A stretch of 64,000 bases of DNA from Bradyrhizobium algeriense (GCF_036924595.1 NZ_JAZHRV010000001.1:5952001-6016000); one strand, 5' to 3'. Shown: positions 54,153 to 61,639, counted from the stretch's first letter. Made by a program: numbers and translations. Notes: generated by a model from the letters alone, not told the origin.

Positions 54153-55004
54153 ATGCCCCATCCCGCCATGTCGCCGAACAATGTTGCCGTGATCACCGGA
54201 GGCGCGTCCGGCATCGGGCTTGCCGCCGCCACGCGTTTCACCGCCATCGGCATGAGGGTCTGCATCGCGGATATCGGGGCTGACCGGCTCGCCGAGGCGG
54301 CGGCCCAACTGGCGTCCGTCGCAAAGGGCGGCGCTGCCGATGTCATGACAGCCTCGGTCGACGTCAGCCGCTTCGACGACCTGGCTAACCTGGAAGCCGC
54401 AGTGCAAAAGCGGTTCGGCGGCACCGATATCCTGATGAACAATGCCGGCATCGGCCCCGACAGCAACAGTTTTGGCCCGCTGGAAAACTGGCAGCGCATT
54501 CTCGCGGTCAATTTGTGGGGCGTCATTCACGGTACGCAGGCGTTTGCCCCTCACATGGTCGAACGCGGGCGGCCCGGTCTCATCATCAACACCGGCTCCA
54601 AGCAGGGCATCACGACGCCGCCCGGCAATCCCGCCTACAACGTCTCGAAGGCCGGCGTGAAGGCACAGACGGAGGCGCTGCAACACGAGTTGCGCAACAT
54701 ACCGGGCTGCGGGATCACTGCCCATCTGATGATCCCCGGCCACGTCTTCACCGCGCTGACCGCGCGCGGCCGCACCGAGAAGCCGCCCGGCGCCTGGACG
54801 GCCGAGCAGACCGTCGACTTCATGATCGCGCGCATCGAGGCCGGGGATTTCTACATCCTGTGCCCCGACAATGATGTGCCGCGACCGCTCGACGAACGGC
54901 GCATGCTGTGGGCGGCCGGCGATATCGTGGAAAATCGTCCCGCGCTGTCGCGCTGGCATCCGGATTATGCGGAGGCGTTCGCGAGGTTTGTGAAGGGAAC
55001 GTAG
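54153..55004 (+). CDS. Short-chain dehydrogenase/reductase
   Basis: 283 residues. Cofactor motif TGGASGIGLAAA near residue 15, LMNNAGIGPD near 95, active-site INTGSKQGITTPPGNPAYNVSK with Ser and YxxxK near 150-168. The C-terminus lacks the FabG-like TG...VDGG block, and GDFYILCPDNDVPRPLDERRM is unusual. Substrate unknown. The stop codon TAG at 55002-55004 lies inside repeat R1 copy 4. Confidence 0.9.
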   Translation: MPHPAMSPNNVAVITGGASGIGLAAATRFTAIGMRVCIADIGADRLAEAAAQLASVAKGGAADVMTASVDVSRFDDLANLEAAVQKRFGGTDILMNNAGIGPDSNSFGPLENWQRILAVNLWGVIHGTQAFAPHMVERGRPGLIINTGSKQGITTPPGNPAYNVSKAGVKAQTEALQHELRNIPGCGITAHLMIPGHVFTALTARGRTEKPPGAWTAEQTVDFMIARIEAGDFYILCPDNDVPRPLDERRMLWAAGDIVENRPALSRWHPDYAEAFARFVKGT

Positions 55005-55123
55005 GGTGGGCAAAGGCGCACTTGCGCCGTGCCCACCATCACGCACTCCGCAAGGAATGGTGGGCACGCGGAGCCTGTCATCGGGCGCGCATTCGCGCGA
55101 CCCGTTGGCTTTGCCCACCCTAC
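55001..55123. repeat. R1 palindromic intergenic repeat, copy 4
   Basis: 123 bp, with intact inverted ends GTAGGGTGGGCAAAG and CTTTGCCCACCCTAC (the right end reads GGCTTTGCCCACCCTAC). The interior carries a hairpin module at 55069-55110 that matches one in R3 at 52408-52450. The left end supplies the stop codon of the upstream SDR gene. Confidence 0.85.
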
Positions 55124-55142
55124 AAACTACAATCGCGCATCC

Positions 55143-55349
55143 CTACAGCGTCACCTGCTTGTCGCCGCATTGCTTGCAGACGTATTTGACGCGGGTTGCT
55201 CCCTTTTCAGCCTGGACGCGGTTCGGCGCACCGCATTTGCCGCAAACTGCCTCGATCCTGGTGTTGCCCTGCTTGATGACGAGGGCCTTCTTTTCCATCG
55301 TCTCGCGGATCAGGCGCTCGGCTTCCTCACGCATCGCTTGCTTCGACAT
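55143..55349 (-). CDS. Small zinc-ribbon protein
   Basis: 68 residues. A helical N-terminus (SKQAMREEAERLIRETMEKK) precedes a zinc ribbon of two CxxC knuckles: VCGKCGAPNR near residue 36 and VCKQCGDKQV near 58. No family recognised beyond the fold. ATG at 55349 has AGGGCAGG upstream. Such small proteins often bind RNA or partners. Confidence 0.7.
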   Translation of the reverse strand: MSKQAMREEAERLIRETMEKKALVIKQGNTRIEAVCGKCGAPNRVQAEKGATRVKYVCKQCGDKQVTL

Positions 55350-55442
55350 CGGCCTGCCCTGTCATGAACCGTTACGGCGGCGGTCTTATCACAGTCACGA
55401 TGCATTTCGTAAGCCGGGCAAGAAAATTTGCGTGACGGAATG

Positions 55443-56642
55443 TCAGATGGTCTCCGGCGTCAGCGCCAGCAGGCGCCGCACCAGGGCCAACGCCGTTTCC
55501 GTGGCCGGATCGGCCGAAATCACGGGAACCGCAAGGGCGATGACGTCGATCGGGTCGTGCGACAGGACGATGAGATGCGTCGCGCTGTTGGCGGCCAGCA
55601 GTGACATCACGCGTTCGACGGCCGGATCGGACGATGACAGGCCCCACGGCGCGTCAGGGCGACGCAGCACCCGCACGCTCGACAGGAAATCGCGCAGCAG
55701 CGGCGGATCGTAGCTCAAGAGTTCACCCTCGCGATAGCGCCGGGCGCTTTCGAAGATCGGGTGACGCGCGAGTTCCGCGATCAGCGCGTCGCGGGTTCTG
55801 GCCGGCGACGCCGCGACGGAATTGAGAACGCCGGGCACCTGCGATTCGAAGTGGGCGCGCAGCGCGTCCACCATCAATCCGATGGTGAGAACGCCGGCGA
55901 TCGCAATCGCGCAAAATCGCATGACCTGCGCCGCATCGACCTCCGGCGCGACAAACGCCGCGGCAATGCCGAGCAGCGCCGAACTCGACAGTCGCAACGC
56001 CGTCATCAGCAGCGCCTGACGCTGCGTCTCCGCGCCACGTTCCGCGATCAGGATCGCGGTGACGACGAGCAGTGCCCCCAATGCCCCGAGCCTGACCGGG
56101 ATATCCGGCATCAGCACCCGGAAATCGGTGACGATGAAGGGAATGACGAGGACGGCGCCGACGGCGAGGCGCCCGATGCTGCGATTCTCGGACGCCATCA
56201 GCGTGGTCCGGTCGCGCGTCGCCAGCAGCCAAGCGCAGATTGCAAAGCCGCCAAGCTGGAACAGCACAAGCAGGATGGCAAAGGGCGCGGCAAAACGCTC
56301 CGACCCCACCGCGCCGGCGAGACCGAGCGCGATGCCGCCGGCCAGAATGACGATCTTGGCCGGGCGCGGGGCATGACGCCGCAGCATCCCTTCGGTGACG
56401 ATCAAGGCGCCCAGCGGGATCAGCGCGGCCGGGATCATCGACAGGTTGTCGAGCGCCCCGCTGCCGCTCCACCACGCCACGCCACGCACCAGGAACAGCA
56501 ACGCGATGATGCCAAGCGCAACCAGCAGGCGCCGGGTCAGCGGGCTCCTGGGATCACGCCGGTAGAGCGTGGCCATGGCGACGCCAAGGCCAATCGCGCC
56601 GCACAGGTTGACGATGGAATCGGCGATCATTCCCGGCGTCAT
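55443..56642 (-). CDS. Nine-helix membrane protein of unknown function
   Basis: 399 residues. About nine predicted membrane helices occupy residues 8-285 (for example LLVALGIIALLFLVRGVAWW and FAILLVLFQLGGFAICAWLLA). A soluble C-terminal portion of about 115 residues ends LVRRLLALTPETI and includes ATHLIVLSHDPIDVIALAV. No known family recognised. It overlaps the GNAT-like gene upstream by four bases, so the two are translationally coupled and probably act together. They lie downstream of the yiaB-like gene of the pspA locus on the same strand. Confidence 0.75.
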   Translation of the reverse strand: MTPGMIADSIVNLCGAIGLGVAMATLYRRDPRSPLTRRLLVALGIIALLFLVRGVAWWSGSGALDNLSMIPAALIPLGALIVTEGMLRRHAPRPAKIVILAGGIALGLAGAVGSERFAAPFAILLVLFQLGGFAICAWLLATRDRTTLMASENRSIGRLAVGAVLVIPFIVTDFRVLMPDIPVRLGALGALLVVTAILIAERGAETQRQALLMTALRLSSSALLGIAAAFVAPEVDAAQVMRFCAIAIAGVLTIGLMVDALRAHFESQVPGVLNSVAASPARTRDALIAELARHPIFESARRYREGELLSYDPPLLRDFLSSVRVLRRPDAPWGLSSSDPAVERVMSLLAANSATHLIVLSHDPIDVIALAVPVISADPATETALALVRRLLALTPETI

Positions 56643-57700
56643 GGGCCGCTCCCATTACCGGATGTCCTCGGCCGCAAGATGCCGAAGGGCCGCGTATCGT
56701 CCATCCAGTGAACGGCGGGAAGCACGAGCCGCTGCAGGGCCAGCGCGGTGCCGGTCGCAAGCAGCGCCGGCAGTGAGCCGGAGGGCACTTCGCTCAGGAG
56801 ATAGCGACGCGCGCCCGCAAGATCGATGCGGCCGAGCTGCAGCACGTCGTCACCCCTGGCGTAGTCCAGCTCACGGGCGCAAAACGCGTTGTATTGCTCG
56901 TCGCGATGTTTTGGTGCGGCTTCGAAGGTTTTCTTGAGCGCGTCCGATCCGCCGGTATAGGCATTGGTGATGACGAATCTGGCTTCATCGAAGCCGGCTT
57001 CCTCACCCACGCCGAACACGGCGCGGTGACGCGACATGATGCCGCGCGCCAGTTGCAGATGGGCAAAGCTCTGGCGCGCGTCCGGATGTGGCGACGGAAA
57101 GACATCCGAGAAGGTCTGGCTGACCATGCCGACCACTGATGGCACCTGGGTGACGTTCGAAACCCATTTCGGACGCAGCCCGTCGCGGACAAAGAGAACC
57201 AGCGCCGTCAGGCCATAGAGAACCCAGGACAGCCCGCGCCCGCGCTCGTCGGGATCGACCATGACGAGGCCGAGATGGGTGACTTCGGCCGGTTCGCCAT
57301 CGAGTTCGACATCCATCACCGACAGCGCATTGAAGGCGATCGGCCGCCCGGTCGCCTCCTCGGAGATCAGCGTGACGATGGCACGTGCCAGTCGTTCGCG
57401 GTCGCCGGAGAAAATGCCATAGGTCAGGCTTTCCTCGGGCAGCGTTTTGGCGGCCACGACGCGCAATTGCGCGACCAGGTCGCCGAGTTCGGCTTCCGAA
57501 AGCGACAGGCCGGGGGTTTCGACAATGCGCGTGATCAACCCGGAATGGGTGCGAATGGTGAGATCGATGGTCGGCTGGCGCAGCGCCTTCAGCCAGAAGA
57601 CGCCATAGCCGCCAAGACTTGCGGCCGCGGAGCGGATCTGCCCCAAGGTCTGCCCAAAGGCATGACGGATCGCCGAATTGCCGCTCAAGAAAGACGCCAT
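56639..57700 (-). CDS. GNAT-like protein of unknown function
   Basis: 353 residues from ATG 57700 (a GTG five codons earlier is possible). The only recognisable feature is VTHLGLVMVDPDERGRGLSWVLYGLTALVLF near residue 145, whose V-x-P-x-x-R-G-x-G layout is the GNAT acetyl-CoA loop. SNVTQVPSVVGMVSQTFSDVFPSP is also striking. The rest resembles no family known to me. A four-base overlap couples it to the nine-helix membrane protein. It may modify a protein or lipid-linked target at the membrane; no substrate is implied by the sequence. Confidence 0.65.
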   Translation of the reverse strand: MASFLSGNSAIRHAFGQTLGQIRSAAASLGGYGVFWLKALRQPTIDLTIRTHSGLITRIVETPGLSLSEAELGDLVAQLRVVAAKTLPEESLTYGIFSGDRERLARAIVTLISEEATGRPIAFNALSVMDVELDGEPAEVTHLGLVMVDPDERGRGLSWVLYGLTALVLFVRDGLRPKWVSNVTQVPSVVGMVSQTFSDVFPSPHPDARQSFAHLQLARGIMSRHRAVFGVGEEAGFDEARFVITNAYTGGSDALKKTFEAAPKHRDEQYNAFCARELDYARGDDVLQLGRIDLAGARRYLLSEVPSGSLPALLATGTALALQRLVLPAVHWMDDTRPFGILRPRTSGNGSGP

Positions 57701-57719
57701 GCCGCTTGCCCGCACTCGG

Positions 57720-57914
57720 TCCGGATTTGTGCGCCGAGCCCGTTAAGGAGCCATGAGTGCGAGACGTTACTGTGGCAGGAGGGTAAACGATGTGTTGGTG
57801 ACGTCAAACATTCTGCAAGGCAGGCAAACGGCGAATACCGAAGCATCCGCCGCCTGTCTTCGCCACGACCTCGCCACAGGTTACGAGACCTTGGAAATGA
57901 TGAAGCCTTGAAAA
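57720..57914. repeat. 3' element A (downstream of yiaA-like gene 1)
   Basis: The 57837-57890 segment, ACGGCGAATACCGAAGCATC followed by CGCCG and later GCCACAGGTTACG, is one of three related elements, each lying just after a minus-strand gene of this locus. Beside it at 57729-57795 is a second shared block: GTGCGCC, then CCGTTAAGGAGC, and GGGTAAACGAT. The same pair of blocks recurs near 58286-58553. Confidence 0.7.
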
Positions 57915-58190
57915 TTAAGAGCCCTTGGAAACTTCCATCAGCAGCCGTTCGGTCTTGGCGTCCTCGATGCGGTTCACAAAGCGGCTGCTCTCATGCACGT
58001 CACGCACGGTCTTGGTCAGGGTGACGCAAGACTGAATAAGCATCACGATGCCCATCGCAAGATAGCCCTTGATCCAGAGGTCGACGGGGAGAAAGTAGAC
58101 GCCGATCGCGACCAGGAAGGCCGAGGCGCCGAACGAACCGTAGGTGAAGGTGACCCAGGCGTTGCTGTGATGCTGGATATTCTGATTCAT
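57915..58190 (-). CDS. YiaA/YiaB two-helix membrane protein, paralogue 1
   Basis: 91 residues from ATG 58190. Two membrane segments (SAFLVAIGVYFLPVDLWIKGYL and AMGIVMLIQSCVTL) and a basic-acidic tail KTVRDVHESSRFVNRIEDAK. This is the YiaAB two-helix domain. Aligned by eye with paralogue 2 it shows 17 differences over 91 residues, so the pair is a recent duplication. YiaA/B proteins are inner-membrane and of unclear function; their place beside pspA suggests an envelope-stress role. Confidence 0.88.
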   Translation of the reverse strand: MNQNIQHHSNAWVTFTYGSFGASAFLVAIGVYFLPVDLWIKGYLAMGIVMLIQSCVTLTKTVRDVHESSRFVNRIEDAKTERLLMEVSKGS

Positions 58191-58570
58191 GGCGCCGTCC
58201 TGCAAATGAGATTATGCGATGAAATATCAGTCTCAGACAGGCTGCGTTTCGCGAAGCCGCGCCGCAACCTGATCCGCCCGGCACTTGTGCGCCCGCGCCG
58301 GTTAAGGAGCTGTGAGCCGATCAGCCTTAGGTTGTGACAGGGTAAACGATACATTGAGCGGCGACGCCAAATGAATCATGACAGGGAACCGCGGCTCCGG
58401 CCATGGCGTCCATGAACACGAGCGCTTTCTTCATCGAAGTCAGACCTTCTGCAATCGTCAGTTGACCGGCACCGTCAAAGTGACCAAGCGAACGGCGGAT
58501 GCTGAGACATCCGCCGTCCTCGCTCGCTAGCGCCGCGCGTCACAGGTTACGCGGCCCGCACATCGCTTCG
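58191..58570. repeat. 3' element B and duplicated spacer, no gene
   Basis: 380 bases between yiaA-like gene 1 and the four-helix gene. It holds block B' near 58286-58360 (CTTGTGCGCCCGCGCCGGTT, then AAGGAGC and GGGTAAACGAT) and element B at 58491-58553. The core of B, GGCGGATG-CTGAGA-CATCCGCC, is a perfect eight-bp stem hairpin. Related sequences recur as A/A' (57720-57890) and C (59069-59130). Confidence 0.65.
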
Positions 58571-58990
58571 TCACGCGCAGAGCGGTTCAATCGAATGCCG
58601 TTGCCGGTTGCCATTATCGTTCGACAACAGCGAGCACATGCCCATCGGCAGCAGCAGGAACAGGCCGGCGCAGAGTGCGCCGTTCATGACCTCCGGCGGC
58701 ACCGTCGGCGAAAACATGATCGCGAACAGGGCGAGAATCAGGCCGATGGCAATCGTCATGCCGAAGGCTGCGGTCAGGGATGCCCTCAAGAGCGTCGGCA
58801 AACCCCGTGCAAGATACCCGTCCATGAGCCCGGCGATCGACGATACAGGCAAGGTGAGCAGAAAGGCCGTTATTGCGCATACACCAATGAAGCTATCGTC
58901 GATCCGACCCGCGATGGCAGCAGCAACCATCCACACCGCGAGCGCAACCAGCGAAGGTCCCAGCAGAAGAAACACCACGGGTCGTTTCAT
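58571..58990 (-). CDS. Four-helix membrane protein of unknown function
   Basis: 139 residues from ATG 58990, with AAGGA nine bases upstream; a longer frame extends into the downstream element of yiaA-like gene 2 and was rejected. Four predicted helices (VVFLLLGPSLVALAVWMVAAA; FIGVCAITAFLLTLPVSSIAG; AAFGMTIAIGLILALFAIMF; ALCAGLFLLLPMGMCSLL). No family recognised. It lies between two YiaA/B paralogues in the same orientation, each with a related 3' element, so it probably belongs to the same stress locus. Confidence 0.7.
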   Translation of the reverse strand: MKRPVVFLLLGPSLVALAVWMVAAAIAGRIDDSFIGVCAITAFLLTLPVSSIAGLMDGYLARGLPTLLRASLTAAFGMTIAIGLILALFAIMFSPTVPPEVMNGALCAGLFLLLPMGMCSLLSNDNGNRQRHSIEPLCA

Positions 58991-59068
58991 TGAAGTCGAT
59001 CCTTCCTTGAGACTTCCGACGCAAAGCCGGATTGCAGCGATTTCTCGATCATGCCTGGCCGCCGAACG

Positions 59069-59130
59069 GACGGCGAATGCCGAAACATCCGCCGCCCGCC
59101 TCGCCAGCACCGCGTCACAGGTTACGCGGG
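59069..59130. repeat. 3' element C (downstream of yiaA-like gene 2)
   Basis: GACGGCGAATGCCGAAACAT, then CCGCCG, and CGCGTCACAGGTTACGCGGG match elements A and B. It is followed by short direct repeats CTTGGAAATCAGGCAGC (59131-59163) at the end of the coding region. Its imperfect stem GGCGAATGCC... is weaker than B's. Confidence 0.65.
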
Positions 59131-59155
59131 CTTGGAAATCAGGCAGCCTTGGAAA

Positions 59156-59431
59156 TCAGGCAGCCTTGGAAACTTCCATCAGCAGCCGTTCGGCCTTGGC
59201 ATCTTCGATGCGGTTCACCATCTTGCCGCTCTCGTGCATGTCGCGCACGGTCTTGGTCAGGGTGACGCAGGACTGAACGAGCATGACGATGCCCATCGCG
59301 AGGTAGCCCTTGATCCAGAGATCGAGCGGCAGGAAGAACACGCCGACGGCGACCATGAAGGCCGATGCGGAAAACGAAGCGTAAGTGAAGGTAACCCAGG
59401 CACTGCTGTGGGGTTGGACGTTCTGGTTCAT
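59156..59431 (-). CDS. YiaA/YiaB two-helix membrane protein, paralogue 2
   Basis: 91 residues, same layout as paralogue 1: helices SAFMVAVGVFFLPLDLWIKGYL and AMGIVMLVQSCVTL, then KTVRDMHESGKMVNRIEDAK. It begins 43 bases after pspA and is in its operon. Substitutions relative to paralogue 1 are conservative and spread evenly, as expected after recent tandem duplication. YiaAB proteins are of unclear function. Confidence 0.9.
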   Translation of the reverse strand: MNQNVQPHSSAWVTFTYASFSASAFMVAVGVFFLPLDLWIKGYLAMGIVMLVQSCVTLTKTVRDMHESGKMVNRIEDAKAERLLMEVSKAA

Positions 59432-59474
59432 GACAATCTCCTGTTGATATGGGTTAAATCGATCAAATTCAGTT

Positions 59475-60170
59475 TCAGGCAGCCTGCGTGCGTTTGGCGT
59501 TCAGCCGCGCGAGTACGTCGTCCGCGGTTGATTTCAGCCGAGGGCCAAAGCCCTGTTCGGCGAGCTTCTCGGCGGTCGCCAGCGGACCGCTCGCGGCATC
59601 GAGTTCGATCAGGGCGTCAGAAGCGGCCTGGGCCTCGATCTGGCGTTCACGCAGCCGCTTCAGCGTGTTCTCCGCTTCCGGCAGCGTGGATTCGTAGGGA
59701 CGCGCGGCTTCGATGCCGCCCCGGCGAAGCGCACGAACCGCTTCCGACGCACGGGCGATGCGACGGCCACGATCAAGCTCGGTGATCCGGGCTTCGGCAT
59801 TGGCGACCTGCCGCTTCATGCGCGTGATTTCAGACGCGAACAGGGTTCGCGCAGTCATCGCGGCATCGCGGTCGGCCTCGAGATTGGCAATCGCCTGTGC
59901 CGCTTCGCGGGCGAGATCTTCCCGGCCGCCATCGAGCGCTGCGGTGGCGCGGACTTCGAGATCGGCGATCCGGGCGTTGGTGGCGTCGAGACGGCGGCCT
60001 TCCTGCTGGTCGCCTGCGATCGCCAGCGCCAGCGTGCGCTTGGAACGTTCGACGGCCGCGGCCGCGTCACGCATCTGCTGGTCGAGAATGAGAAGTGCCG
60101 AGCGGTCTTCCAGTTCTTCTCCCGCGGCAGCCACGCTGCCCCGGAAGAGCGTCAAAACAGTTTTGAACAT
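59475..60170 (-). CDS. pspA: PspA/IM30 family envelope-stress protein
   Basis: 231 residues, all-helical and charged: MFKTVLTLFRGSVAAAGEELEDRSALLILDQQMRDAAAAVERSKRTLA, then heptad-like coiled coil to about residue 165, typical of PspA/IM30/Vipp1. PspA proteins bind acidic membranes, polymerise into ESCRT-III-like rods and maintain the membrane under stress. The ATG at 60170 has GGGAG six bases upstream. There is no PspB, PspC or PspF gene here; instead the locus carries YiaA/B-type and other small membrane proteins and a TetR regulator. Confidence 0.9.
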   Translation of the reverse strand: MFKTVLTLFRGSVAAAGEELEDRSALLILDQQMRDAAAAVERSKRTLALAIAGDQQEGRRLDATNARIADLEVRATAALDGGREDLAREAAQAIANLEADRDAAMTARTLFASEITRMKRQVANAEARITELDRGRRIARASEAVRALRRGGIEAARPYESTLPEAENTLKRLRERQIEAQAASDALIELDAASGPLATAEKLAEQGFGPRLKSTADDVLARLNAKRTQAA

Positions 60171-60187
60171 TGGTAACTCCCTGTGTT

Positions 60188-60260
60188 ATGAGCACCGCTC
60201 ATGATTCAGTTGTAGCACCAACATGAGCATTGCTCAAGAACTATTTTGAGCATCGCTCAA
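60188..60260. promoter_or_regulatory. Triple TetR operator: three 15-bp dyads
   Basis: Three near-identical palindromes: ATGAGCACCGCTCAT at 60188-60202, ATGAGCATTGCTCAA at 60223-60237, and TTGAGCATCGCTCAA at 60246-60260. All share TGAGC-N3-GCTCA. Centres are 35 and 23 bases apart. They lie between divergent pspA and the TetR gene, so they are the likely binding sites for that regulator, controlling both genes. Confidence 0.8.
60209..60237 (-). promoter_or_regulatory. Predicted pspA promoter
   Basis: On the minus strand TTGAGC (60237-60232) and TACAAC (60214-60209) are spaced by 17 bases and match four of six bases at each sigma-70 box. The implied start is near 60202, leaving a leader of about 32 bases before pspA. 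Operator copy 2 overlaps the -35 and copy 1 covers the start site, consistent with repression. Confidence 0.5.
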
Positions 60261-60274
60261 GAAATTGGTAAATA

Positions 60275-60883
60275 ATGTCTAAAGCAATGGAAAGACGAGC
60301 AAAATTCCGGGAGGAACTGATCCTGGCGGCGGAGCGAAGCATCTCCGCGGGCGGATTGGCCGGCCTGAAGACGCGGGAGCTGGCGCGGGAAATCGGCGTC
60401 GCCAACGGCGCGGTCTATAATCTCGTCGAGGATATGGACGAACTGATCCTGCGGGTGGGATCGCGCACGCTTGGGCGGCTCGACGCCGCGCTGACAGCCG
60501 CTGAAAGCGATGGCCCCGCCTCCCCTCGCGAAACGCTGGTGCGCATCGCGGTCGCCTATTGCAATTTCGCCGCGGAAAATCTCGAACTGTGGCGCGCGCT
60601 GTTCGAACACCGGATGGCGCCGGGCAAACCTGTTCCGGAATGGGCGATCAGCGAGCAGATGGATCTGTTCCGCCATATCTATCGTCCGCTCGCCGCGCTG
60701 TTTCCAAACCGTTCGCCGGCGGAGCTCGGCGTGACGGCGCGCAGTCTTTTCTCCGCCGCGCACGGCATGGTGCTGCTCGGCCTCGAACAGAAGCTGATCG
60801 CGGTGCCGGTCGAAGCGTTGCGCGAGGAGATTGCGATCATCGTTGGAGCGATGGTCGATGGGCTGACGGCGATGCATGATTGA
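60275..60883 (+). CDS. TetR/AcrR-family transcriptional regulator
   Basis: 202 residues. N-terminal HTH: ILAAERSISAGGLAGLKTRELAREIGVANGAVYNLVEDMDELI (residues about 15-58). The C-terminal ligand domain ends ALREEIAIIVGAMVDGLTAMHD. The ATG at 60275 has no good ribosome site; MERRAKFR four codons on is an alternative. It is divergent from pspA and separated by three 15-bp operators, so it most likely represses the pspA locus and itself. Ligand unknown. Confidence 0.9.
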   Translation: MSKAMERRAKFREELILAAERSISAGGLAGLKTRELAREIGVANGAVYNLVEDMDELILRVGSRTLGRLDAALTAAESDGPASPRETLVRIAVAYCNFAAENLELWRALFEHRMAPGKPVPEWAISEQMDLFRHIYRPLAALFPNRSPAELGVTARSLFSAAHGMVLLGLEQKLIAVPVEALREEIAIIVGAMVDGLTAMHD

Positions 60884-61046
60884 GTTTCGACGAAGCTCGC
60901 GCGCACCGCGCTTCATGAATCAAAATTTAGCCAGTCTCGCACGGAGTTGAATAGCCGATCGCTCCAAACGAATGGTGATTCCTCGCAATCGTCGCCACCT
61001 GACGAAGTGTCCTGGTTGGGAGCAACCTTTCTGACGGAGAATGATC

Positions 61047-61496
61047 ATGTTTCGAAAGCTGGTAATCGCGTTGGGGGCAGTTGCGTTGGTCGGCCTGGCC
61101 TCACCGACAATGGCGTTGGCGCGCGGCGGCGGAGGTGGAGGCGGTCATGGCGGCGGCTTTGATGGTGGTGGCGGCTTCCATGGTGGCGGCATGGGTGGCG
61201 GCGGCTTCCATGGCGGAGGCTTTGGTGGTGGCGGCTTCCACGGTGGAGGTTTCCACGGCGGCGGTTTCGCCGGTGGTTTCCACAATGGCGGCTTCGGTCG
61301 CGGATTCCATGGCGGTTATGGACGCCGCTTCGTGTACGGCTCGGGGCTAGGCTACGGCTTCTACCCGTATGGCTACTACAATGATTACGCCTACGACCCC
61401 TACGCCTATTACAATGACGGCGGCTGCTATGTGGTTCAGCGCCGCGTGCACACGAGGCATGGCTGGCGGCGGCAGCCCGTTCAGGTCTGCGGTTGA
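61047..61496 (+). CDS. Exported Gly/His-rich protein
   Basis: 149 residues from ATG 61047, seven bases after GGAG; an earlier in-frame ATG at 61041 lacks spacing. Signal peptide about 1-26, ending MALA. Then a low-complexity run of GGGFHGGG-type repeats (about residues 28-85), rich in Gly and His, and a Tyr-rich tail with YYNDYAYDPYAYYND. Two cysteines occur near the C-terminus (GCYVVQ and VQVCG). Likely a cell-surface or periplasmic protein, perhaps metal-binding through His. The gene stands alone between the TetR gene and the Rieske gene. Confidence 0.8.
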   Translation: MFRKLVIALGAVALVGLASPTMALARGGGGGGGHGGGFDGGGGFHGGGMGGGGFHGGGFGGGGFHGGGFHGGGFAGGFHNGGFGRGFHGGYGRRFVYGSGLGYGFYPYGYYNDYAYDPYAYYNDGGCYVVQRRVHTRHGWRRQPVQVCG

Positions 61497-61518
61497 GGCC
61501 GTGTTGGCGGCGTCAAAT

Positions 61519-61546
61519 GATCTCAGTGCAATCTCGCACTGAGATC
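61519..61546 (+). terminator. Hairpin after Gly/His-rich gene
   Basis: A perfect 11-bp stem, GATCTCAGTGC at 61519-61529 and GCACTGAGATC at 61536-61546, with a six-base loop, extended by GGCGGC/GCCGCC further out. It starts 23 bases after the stop and has no T tract. Confidence 0.55.
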
Positions 61547-61620
61547 GCCGCCATCGCGTTTCGGGCGAAGCATGCGACTTGATCCGAAGGTGAATACCGC
61601 AAGGAAAAGCGCGTCAGAAC

Positions 61621-61639
61621 ATCAGAGCCTGGCTCTGAT
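61621..61639 (-). terminator. Hairpin after Rieske gene
   Basis: ATCAGAG at 61621-61627 pairs with CTCTGAT at 61633-61639 around a CCTGG loop, 21 bases beyond the Rieske stop on the minus strand. It has no T tract, so it is a weak terminator candidate. Confidence 0.4.
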
